From: an uncultured Geobacteraceae bacterium
GTDB lineage: Bacteria; Desulfobacterota; Desulfuromonadia; Desulfuromonadales; Geopsychrobacteraceae
Assembly: GCA_937958075.1 (NCBI GenBank)
Contig: CALFFB010000075.1
Span: 1-38,376 of the forward strand
DNA length: 38,376 nt
Direction: 5' to 3'
Part shown: piece by piece, positions 1-6,894 of the stretch
Layout of the letters: every line of letters begins with the position of its first letter
How positions within the stretch are numbered: position 1 is the stretch's first letter
Position numbers and translations under genes: made by a program
Notes under the pieces: generated by a model
Told to the model about the DNA's origin: nothing
Database searches by the model: none
Seen by the model: the letters and a program-made list of their open reading frames with translations, nothing else

Positions 1-1129
1 AGTAGCTTTTTTTGTCGGCGGCAACTTCATCTTCCGTCAGCTTGACCCCGTCCATCTGCCGCCACACCCAGATGATGTACGCCAGGACAAAGGGTACCAG
101 CAGGGCCACGTAGGACATCATGGTCAGGGTGTAATGGCTGCTTGAGGCGTTAAAAATGGTCAGACTGCTGCCGAGATCATACTTTGACGGATAGAAGGCC
201 GTGTTGTTGTAACCGGCAAGAAAAAAGACCGCCAGACAGGTCAGCACCGTGCCCAGGCCAGCCGGCCAGATGCCGCGCACCGATGGGGTAAAGCGATTCA
301 GGACCACCCCGGCCACCACCAGCAGCAGTCCGGCCAGCAACAATACCAGGGTGACGGGCAGCTCAAGGAGATTCTGCAGATATTTACCTGAAACCATGAA
401 CACCTGACCGCTTTGCGGATCGACGGCAAAACCGTCCATGGTCACCAGCCGGATCAGAACAAAAAGCAGAAACGGCAGGGCGCAGAGCAGATTATTGAAG
501 GAGGATGCCTTCAGACGGGGCACCAGCTGGTCGTGCTGCAGATTGTTGGCCAGGTACAGAGCGCCCAGGGTGCGCGCCAGAAAAACCAGGAACAGACCGA
601 AACTTAAGTTGAACAGGCTGAAAGCCGCTTCCAGGCCACGCAGAGGGTGCATCCACCGGGACAGACTATAGTCGCTGACAACAAAGTTCGAGCCGGTAAA
701 AAAGGTACCCACTGCCGCACCGATCAACAAAATGCCGACGGAGCCGTTAACGACCATGAACCACTCGAAGGTCCGTTGACCGAGAAAGTTGTCCGGTTTG
801 CGCCGGTACTCGTAGCTCACCGCCTGGACAATAAAGGTAAAGAGAATCGCCAGCCATACCCAGAAGGCGCCGCCGAAGCTGGTTGCGTAAAACAGGGGAA
901 AAGACGCATAAAAAGCGCCCCCGAACAGCACCAGGGTGGTGAAAGTCAACTCCCACTTGCGACCGATGGAGTTGATCATCAGGTTCTTTTCTCCCTCACT
1001 TTTCGGTACGGTCAGAATCAGGGTCTGGCCGCCCTGGACAAAGGTCAGAAAAACAAACAGGGAACCGACCAGCGAAACAATGAACCACCAGAGATGCTGC
1101 AATGTGGACCAATCGAGACTACCGAACAT
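1..1129 (-). CDS. cydB: Cytochrome bd ubiquinol oxidase subunit II (3' end cut by window edge)
   Basis: Translating the minus strand from the ATG at 1129 gives an open frame of 376 codons that reaches the left edge. It begins MFGSLDWSTLQHLWW and ends in a charged tail (TEDEVAADKKSY). The protein is strongly hydrophobic with eight or more likely membrane segments. It carries the family N-terminus in which LVGSLFVFLTFVQGGQTL follows the first helix, and a TLTMMSYVALLVPFVLAYI helix near the end. CydB is usually about 340-380 residues, so at most a few residues are missing; the last base visible is the T of a possible stop. CydB pairs with CydA to make the quinol:O2 oxidoreductase of the inner membrane. 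It starts 3 bp after the cydA stop, so the two are co-transcribed. The call rests on sequence pattern and on the adjacent cydA. Confidence 0.93.
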   Translation of the reverse strand, partial: MFGSLDWSTLQHLWWFIVSLVGSLFVFLTFVQGGQTLILTVPKSEGEKNLMINSIGRKWELTFTTLVLFGGAFYASFPLFYATSFGGAFWVWLAILFTFIVQAVSYEYRRKPDNFLGQRTFEWFMVVNGSVGILLIGAAVGTFFTGSNFVVSDYSLSRWMHPLRGLEAAFSLFNLSFGLFLVFLARTLGALYLANNLQHDQLVPRLKASSFNNLLCALPFLLFVLIRLVTMDGFAVDPQSGQVFMVSGKYLQNLLELPVTLVLLLAGLLLVVAGVVLNRFTPSVRGIWPAGLGTVLTCLAVFFLAGYNNTAFYPSKYDLGSSLTIFNASSSHYTLTMMSYVALLVPFVLAYIIWVWRQMDGVKLTEDEVAADKKSY

Positions 1130-1132
1130 AAC

Positions 1133-2668
1133 TCACTCTCCTTGCGGACCGATAGCAATCTGCTTCACCAGGATCTTCACCGCGGCAATCAACAGCAGAG
1201 TAAAGATGGCCAGGAACAGAAAGAAAGACACTGCGACGGTTGTCGTATCAAGATGGGACGTAGCAATATTGACCGGCAGCAATCCCTGGATGGCCCAGGG
1301 CTGACGCCCGACCTCGGTGACCAGCCATCCGGCCTGGGAGGCGACATAGGCCAGAAACAGAGAAACAAAACCGACCTTGAGGATCAACGGACGCTGTTCC
1401 AGCTGTTTCTTCTCGAGCAGATAGCCGTACACCAGAAACAGCAGAATAAAGAAGGTTCCCAGCCCCACCATGACCCGGAACGCGTAGAAGGTGACCCACA
1501 CCGGCGGCACCGCCTGCTCGGGCGATGTCAGATAGCCGTAGCCGAGCTCATCACGATACCGGTTGAATTCAGCCAGGGCGTCCTCGGCGGCAGAATAATT
1601 TTGCGCTTTCATCCCTTCCTTGTAGGCCACCAGACTGTCAATGGCCAGGCGGCCACGACGCATCTTTTCTTCCACGCTGACAATCCCCTGCTCCTCATTG
1701 CCGTACACCAGATCGTTGATACCGGGGACAAAGCTGTTGAGGCTGCGATTGGCGAGAATCGACAGCATCCAGGGAATCTCTACCTTGACGTAGAAAGGAT
1801 CCTGACCGTCACCCGGCTCCACCCCCGGTCGCATCAGTCCCATGGCCACCAGCCCCGATGGCACCCTGCCCTCGTAGAGGGCCTCCATGGCCGCCAGTTT
1901 CAACGGCTGTTCACTGGCGGTGATATAGGCATGTTCGTCACCGGTGAAGGCAACAAACAGGGAACTCAGCAGACCGAAGACACAGGCCACGGCGATGGAT
2001 CGCTTGGCGAACAGGACATGTTTCTTTTTGAGCAGATAGAAGCTGGAAATGCCGACAACGAACAACGAGGCCAGAAGAAAACCGGAACTGGTGGCATGAG
2101 CGAAGTGGCTGATGGCCACCGGCGACGAAATAATCGCCCACAGGTCCTGCATCTCAAAACGCGAGGTATCCGGATTGAACGCCATCCCCACCGGGGACTG
2201 CATCCAGCCGTTGGCGACCAGAATCCACAGAGCCGACAGATTGGAGCCGATGGCTACCATCCAGGTGGAAAACAGATGCATGCGCTGGGAGACCCGATTC
2301 CAGCCGAACAACATGACGGCAACAAAGGTTGCTTCAAGGAAAAAGGCGACAATACCCTCAATGGCCAGGGGTGCGCCGAAGATATCACCCACCATCCACG
2401 AATAATTGGCCCAGTGGGTCCCGAATTCGAACTCCATGATGATGCCCGTTGCCACGCCGATGACAAAGTTGATGGCAAACAGGGTCATCCAGAATTTGGT
2501 CAGATGCTTCCACTGTGGATCCTGGGTGCGCACATAAATCGTTTCAAAAAAGGCACAGAGAAACGCCAGCCCCAGGGTCAGCGGCACAAAAATCCAGTGA
2601 TACATGGCGGTCAGGGTAAAGGTCGCCCGCGCCCAGTTCACCGTCCCCACATCAATTGCTTCGATCAC
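1133..2668 (-). CDS. cydA: Cytochrome bd ubiquinol oxidase subunit I
   Basis: A 511-residue membrane protein that oxidises quinol and reduces O2 to water at high affinity, generating proton-motive force without pumping. Visible family marks are the N-terminal haem-ligand His in TAMYHWIFVPLTLGL (H24, equivalent to E. coli H19), the Glu pair in GAPLAIEGIVAFFLEATF, the axial His region ISHFAHATSSGF, and the FYAFRVMVGLGT helix holding the haem b558 Met. The periplasmic Q-loop region (about residues 250-380) contains an extra charged stretch. The start is GTG at 2668, chosen because AGGAGG lies 7-8 bases upstream. cydB follows 3 bp downstream. In anaerobes the enzyme commonly scavenges oxygen. Regulation is probably from the 296-bp gap shared with the divergent ygiQ gene. 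Confidence 0.97.
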   Translation of the reverse strand: MIEAIDVGTVNWARATFTLTAMYHWIFVPLTLGLAFLCAFFETIYVRTQDPQWKHLTKFWMTLFAINFVIGVATGIIMEFEFGTHWANYSWMVGDIFGAPLAIEGIVAFFLEATFVAVMLFGWNRVSQRMHLFSTWMVAIGSNLSALWILVANGWMQSPVGMAFNPDTSRFEMQDLWAIISSPVAISHFAHATSSGFLLASLFVVGISSFYLLKKKHVLFAKRSIAVACVFGLLSSLFVAFTGDEHAYITASEQPLKLAAMEALYEGRVPSGLVAMGLMRPGVEPGDGQDPFYVKVEIPWMLSILANRSLNSFVPGINDLVYGNEEQGIVSVEEKMRRGRLAIDSLVAYKEGMKAQNYSAAEDALAEFNRYRDELGYGYLTSPEQAVPPVWVTFYAFRVMVGLGTFFILLFLVYGYLLEKKQLEQRPLILKVGFVSLFLAYVASQAGWLVTEVGRQPWAIQGLLPVNIATSHLDTTTVAVSFFLFLAIFTLLLIAAVKILVKQIAIGPQGE

Positions 2669-2828
2669 GCGTGTCCTCCTGTCTGGTCAAAATCAGGGAA
2701 AAAGCCGTTGGGGGTGCTCATTCAGTCCGTGCTTAAGAACATGAATGTCTGTTAGAATAACGGCAATATCCGTAATGAAAAGATAAAATCGTATATTTTT
2801 TGCGTATTATGTGATTTTTTTGCCGTGG

Positions 2829-2881
2829 CTGACAGCTGCCATTTATGACCGCGTCGGTTATATATTGACTCCAGCTGTCAG
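2829..2881. promoter_or_regulatory. Nested inverted repeats between cydA and ygiQ (putative operator)
   Basis: CTGACAGCTG at 2829-2838 is repeated in perfect inverted orientation as CAGCTGTCAG at 2872-2881. A second, inner dyad (TATGACC 2844-2850 with GGTTATA 2856-2862, one G-T pair) lies between them. The left outer arm falls where the -35 of a cydA promoter would sit if CATAAT (minus strand, 2806-2811) is the -10. The right arm falls in the spacer of a possible ygiQ promoter (TTGACT 2865-2870, CAAAAT 2887-2892). The binding protein is unknown. The remainder of the 2669-2964 gap is AT-rich with no gene. Confidence 0.45.
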
Positions 2882-2964
2882 TCAAGCAAAATTGAGCATG
2901 GCAACCCTTCAAAATAAAAAGATAATCGACCGTTTTTCCCGAGGTTGTCAGTAGGATACACGCC

Positions 2965-4797
2965 ATGACCAAAGCCGATCAGTGCGATCAACAACGCCCC
3001 CTGCCCACCACTCGTGAGGAAATGCTCCACCGTGGATGGGAGGAGCTGGACGTGCTGTTTGTCAGTGGCGACGCCTACATCGACCATCCCGCTTTCGGCG
3101 TGTCGCTGCTGGCACGCTGGCTTGAAGCCGCCGGCTATCGGGTCGGCATCATCCCCCAGCCGGACCTGGGCCGGACTGAAGACCTGGCCCGCATGGGGCG
3201 ACCTCGCCTGTTTGCCGCCATTTCCGCCGGCGCCATGGATTCCATGGTCAACCATTATACCGCGGCCAAAAGAATTCGCTCCGATGACGCCTACAGCCCC
3301 GGCGGTGTTCCCGGCAAACGACCGGATCGGGCCACCATCGCCTATACCAGTGCGGTCAAAGGGGTATTCAAGGGGCTGCCGACCATCATCGGCGGCATTG
3401 AGGCCAGTCTGCGCCGGCTGGCTCACTACGATTACTGGACCGACAAGGTCAGACGCTCCATCATCGTTGACAGCAAGGCCGATCTGCTTATTTACGGCAT
3501 GGCGGAAACGGCCCTGCTGGAAGTCACCAGACGTCTGGCCGGGGACGCATCCATCAAGGATATTGATGACGTTCGCGGCACCGCCTATCTGACAACAAAG
3601 CTGCCGGAAACGGGCGTCAGGCTGCCTGACTATACACAGGTGGCCAGGGACAAGGAGGCCTACAACCACGCCTTCAAACTGGCGGCAGAACAGCTCAACC
3701 CCTGGTCGGCAAAGTCCCTGGCCCAGAATTACGACAGCCGCGATCTGGTGGTCATGCCGCCGGCCCTGCCCCTGTCCACCCCGGAGCTTGACTCAATTTA
3801 CGCCCTCCCCTTTACCCGCCAGCCGCATCCTTCCTACGCCGAGCCGATTCCGGCCTATGTGCAGATCCGCCACTCCCTGACCAGCCATCGCGGCTGCTTC
3901 GGCGGCTGTGCCTTTTGCGCCATCGCCTCCCACCAGGGGAAAACCATCCAGTCCCGCTCGGGCCAGTCACTCCTTGATGAGGTGGAACAGATCGTCCGCC
4001 AACGCGACTTTCACGGCACCCTGTCCGACGTCGGCGGGCCGACCGCCAACATGTATGGTCTGGGCTGCACTGCTCCTGACCGGGAACACTGCTGCCGGCG
4101 GAGCAGCTGCCTGTTCCCCACCATCTGTCATCACCTGAAAACGGACAACAGCGAAACCCTGGCCCTGTTACGACAAATACGTCGCCATCCCGGAGTCAAC
4201 CACGTCTTTATCGCCTCCGGCATCCGCTACGACCTGCTTCCCGGACAAGAGGATTATTTCGATGAGCTGCTGCAGCAGCACCTGGGCGGCCTGATGAAGG
4301 TCGCGCCGGAAACCTTCAGTCCGCGCGTCAGCAAGGTCATGCACAAGCCGGGCACTGAAGTCTTTACCCGATTCCTCGACCACTTCCGCAAACGCAACCG
4401 CGAGCTGGGATTGCGCACCGGCATCGTGCCCTACCTGATCAGCGGCCACCCCGGTTGCACCCTTAACGACATGATCGACGTGGCCCTCTATCTGCAGCAC
4501 CACAGGCTAACGGTTGAGCAGGTTCAGGACTTCACCCCGACACCGGGCACCCTGGCGACCTGTATCTACCATACCGGGCGGGACCCTTTCTCTGGCCATG
4601 AGATTTACGTGCCCCGCTCGCCGCGGGAAAAAAAGCTGCAGAAGGCCCTGCTCCTCTATCACCGCCCCGAATCACGCCAGGCCGTCCTGACCGCTCTGCG
4701 CCAGTGTCGGCGGGAAAACCTGGCCGCCACACTCCTGAGCCCATACAGACCACCGAACCCCAAGCCGCGCCATCGCCGCCGCCGTTCCGACCACTGA
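2965..4797 (+). CDS. ygiQ: YgiQ family radical SAM protein
   Basis: A 610-residue protein of the YgiQ/UPF0313 radical SAM family, function unknown. The [4Fe-4S]-binding motif CX3CX2C is clear as GCFGGCAFCAI with C311, C315 and C318, following RHSLTSHRG. The N-terminal 300 residues carry the family domain (DHPAFGVSLLARWLEAAGYRVGII, then GGIEASLRRLAHYDYW). The C-terminal part contains LMKVAPETFSPRVSKVMHKPG and FTPTPGTLATCIYHTG, typical of this family. E. coli YgiQ is about 739 residues; this version is shorter but appears intact, ending in a basic tail (PKPRHRRRRSDH). Start ATG at 2965 with AGGA 8 bases upstream. It stands alone, divergent from cydAB, so a link to oxygen or redox stress is only suggested by position. 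Confidence 0.93.
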   Translation: MTKADQCDQQRPLPTTREEMLHRGWEELDVLFVSGDAYIDHPAFGVSLLARWLEAAGYRVGIIPQPDLGRTEDLARMGRPRLFAAISAGAMDSMVNHYTAAKRIRSDDAYSPGGVPGKRPDRATIAYTSAVKGVFKGLPTIIGGIEASLRRLAHYDYWTDKVRRSIIVDSKADLLIYGMAETALLEVTRRLAGDASIKDIDDVRGTAYLTTKLPETGVRLPDYTQVARDKEAYNHAFKLAAEQLNPWSAKSLAQNYDSRDLVVMPPALPLSTPELDSIYALPFTRQPHPSYAEPIPAYVQIRHSLTSHRGCFGGCAFCAIASHQGKTIQSRSGQSLLDEVEQIVRQRDFHGTLSDVGGPTANMYGLGCTAPDREHCCRRSSCLFPTICHHLKTDNSETLALLRQIRRHPGVNHVFIASGIRYDLLPGQEDYFDELLQQHLGGLMKVAPETFSPRVSKVMHKPGTEVFTRFLDHFRKRNRELGLRTGIVPYLISGHPGCTLNDMIDVALYLQHHRLTVEQVQDFTPTPGTLATCIYHTGRDPFSGHEIYVPRSPREKKLQKALLLYHRPESRQAVLTALRQCRRENLAATLLSPYRPPNPKPRHRRRRSDH

Positions 4798-4890
4798 GGC
4801 AATCCATCGGGTTGCACCGTGCGCGATGACAGTGGAGCGATCTCAATCTGACAAATAAATATTCAAAGGGGATTAAACATATTCTGTTAT

Positions 4891-4920
4891 TTTTTACCCT
4901 AAGTAAAAATCCTCTTGACA
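4891..4920 (+). promoter_or_regulatory. Inverted repeat and -35-like box upstream of the acyl-CoA carboxylase genes
   Basis: TTTTTAC (4891-4897) and GTAAAAA (4903-4909) form a perfect 7-bp inverted repeat with a 5-bp spacer. A consensus -35 hexamer TTGACA begins 5 bp later at 4915. No good -10 follows at 16-18 bp, so the promoter is not fully resolved. The rest of the 307-bp gap (4798-5104) is AT-rich with no gene; another imperfect palindrome lies at 4950-4970. Function as an operator is inference. Confidence 0.3.
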
Positions 4921-5104
4921 ATCTGGCCACTTTTTTGTTTGTTTGCCACTGTTAAAAACACCGTTTTACATATATCGACGCAACACACCATTTCTGATGA
5001 TGCGACAGCCCCCTGCCGCCATTATCCAGATTTCACCGGTACCGGAACGGCATGTCAGCCGATTGCCGGCAATTGACTTAAACTTTTGTAAAGGGATGTC
5101 CACA

Positions 5105-6829
5105 ATGTCAAACAACAAAATCAAGCCCTCATTGCAAAATCCCCTCGCAGAAAAAGAACAGGTCGACTTCAACATACCTGGAGAGATCGCCGGAAAAGCC
5201 GGCGCCTATGAAGAGGTTATGCGCGAAGGTTACGATCTGATCCAGCGTCCGATCAAGTCCGTCGATGTCGGCCAGATTGAAAAACAGCATTTCAAAAAAC
5301 GCATGACCGTCTGGGAACGCATCAACTTTCTCACCAAGGAAGATCCGAATATCCTCTTCCAGAACTGGGGTAAAAACCTCGACGGGGCGTCCCTGGTCAC
5401 CGGCATCCTCAATATCAACGGTCGAGATGTCGCCCTTTATGGTCACGATTTCACCGTCCGTGCCGGCTCCATCGACGCCACCAACGGCCAGAAGCTGGCA
5501 CGTCTCATGTACATGGCCGGCGAGAAAGGTATCCCCCTCATCGGCATGAACGACTCCGCCGGTGCTTTCGTTCCGGCCGGGGTCGGTGGCCTTGACGGGT
5601 ACGCCGAGGCCTTTACCGCCCTGCGCAAGATCAGCGGCGTGGTGCCGACCATCATGTGCATGTTCGGTTTCAACGCCGGTGGCGGTTCCTACCTGCCACG
5701 CCAGGGCAGCTTTGTTATCCAGCCGGAAGACACCTTCTTCGGTCTCACCGGCCCCGGCGTCGTCAAGTCGGTTCTTGGTGAGGATATCAGCCCTGAAGAC
5801 CTGGGAGGCCCGAAGGTTCACGCGGCCTCAGGCGTCACCGACCTGACGGTTTCCGATGAGATGGCTGCCTTGCGTACGGCGACCCGGCTGCTCAGCTACA
5901 TCCCCGACAACAACTACAGCATGGCTCCCTACCAGGAAACCAGTGATCCCCTGGATCGCAAAACCTGGGAGATCAACACCCTGCTGAAGAAAGCCTTCAA
6001 CTCGCCGACGGGCTTCAACACCCCCTTTGATGTCTCCATCGTCATTCAGCAGATCTGTGACCATGGCGATTATTTTGAGATCCAGCCGACCCGCGCCCGT
6101 GAAGCCATTACCGCCTTCGGCCGCCTTGGCGGTAATGTCGTCGGCTTTGTCGCCAACAATTCCGCCGTCGCCTCCGGTCAGATCGACTGTGACTCGGCGC
6201 TGAAAATCGCCCGTTTTGTCCGGTTCTGCAATATCTACAACATACCGCTGATCTTCATGGAAGACACCACCGGCTTCCTCCCCGGGCGCGAGCAGGAGGC
6301 CCGCGGCATTGTCCAGGCCGGTCGCTCCATGCTTGATGCCATTGTCGATGTCCGCACCCCGCGCATCCTGCTGATTCTTCGCAACGCCTTCGGCGGCGCC
6401 TACGCTTCCTACAACAACTATCCCACCGGAGCGGATCTGGTTCTGGCCCTGCCCACCACCCGGCTGGCGGTTATGGGTCCGGCGGGCAAGGAGTTCGTCT
6501 ACAAGAGCGAGCTGCGCAAACTGCGCGGTTCCATCAAGGAGCGAATCGCCAAGGGCACGGCTGAGCGCATCAAGGCCGGTTCTGATGGCGCCGACGCCAA
6601 GAAGGATGCGGAAAAGGAAGCCGCCGACTGGCTCAAACAGGAAGAGGCGGCCCTTAATCTGCGCTACGAAAAAGAACTGATGAACCCGAAAGAAGGGCTG
6701 GCTCTCGGCTCAATCTCTTCTCTGGTCATGCCGACGGATCTGCGCAAGGTTCTGGGAGAAAACCTCAATTTCTTCCTGCGCCATTACCAGCCATCCGCAT
6801 GGCAGGGCGTTCAGCGCGAATTCCATTAA
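5105..6829 (+). CDS. Acyl-CoA carboxylase, carboxyltransferase subunit
   Basis: A 574-residue protein with the two crotonase-fold halves of biotin-dependent carboxyltransferases in one chain (PccB/GcdA-like). The N-terminal half includes GRDVALYGHDFTVRAGSI, then MFGFNAGGGSYLPRQ, whose Gly-rich loop forms an oxyanion hole. The C-terminal half has ANNSAVASGQIDCDSALK, then FMEDTTGFLPGREQEARG and LRNAFGGAYASYNN, the second oxyanion loop. A Lys/Glu/Ala-rich stretch (about residues 460-510) interrupts the end of the second half. It would move the carboxyl group from carboxybiotin to an acyl-CoA. The substrate (propionyl-, acetyl- or another acyl-CoA) cannot be told from sequence. ATG 5105 is preferred over upstream in-frame ATGs because GGGA lies 8 bases before it and conserved sequence starts soon after. 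It pairs with the biotin carboxylase 65 bp downstream. Confidence 0.9.
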   Translation: MSNNKIKPSLQNPLAEKEQVDFNIPGEIAGKAGAYEEVMREGYDLIQRPIKSVDVGQIEKQHFKKRMTVWERINFLTKEDPNILFQNWGKNLDGASLVTGILNINGRDVALYGHDFTVRAGSIDATNGQKLARLMYMAGEKGIPLIGMNDSAGAFVPAGVGGLDGYAEAFTALRKISGVVPTIMCMFGFNAGGGSYLPRQGSFVIQPEDTFFGLTGPGVVKSVLGEDISPEDLGGPKVHAASGVTDLTVSDEMAALRTATRLLSYIPDNNYSMAPYQETSDPLDRKTWEINTLLKKAFNSPTGFNTPFDVSIVIQQICDHGDYFEIQPTRAREAITAFGRLGGNVVGFVANNSAVASGQIDCDSALKIARFVRFCNIYNIPLIFMEDTTGFLPGREQEARGIVQAGRSMLDAIVDVRTPRILLILRNAFGGAYASYNNYPTGADLVLALPTTRLAVMGPAGKEFVYKSELRKLRGSIKERIAKGTAERIKAGSDGADAKKDAEKEAADWLKQEEAALNLRYEKELMNPKEGLALGSISSLVMPTDLRKVLGENLNFFLRHYQPSAWQGVQREFH

Positions 6830-6894
6830 GGTGAAAAACGGCATTTGGAGCCAATACCAAAAAATTCATACATGAGAAACTGGAGATGAAACTC

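Noticed and set aside
647..2755. A 702-codon open frame on the plus strand opposite cydA.
   Set aside because: It is antisense to a clear cydA, has no ribosome-binding site, and its translation is a Gln/Gly/His-rich string with no domain. It reflects codon bias of cydA.
4915..4970. A sigma-54 promoter in the carboxylase upstream region.
   Set aside because: TGGCC at 4924 lacks the GC doublet at the required -12 distance.
4943..5104. N-terminal extension of the carboxyltransferase by 54 residues.
   Set aside because: The segment lies in AT-rich promoter-like DNA, lacks a ribosome-binding site and has no family similarity; ATG 5105 has GGGA at proper distance.
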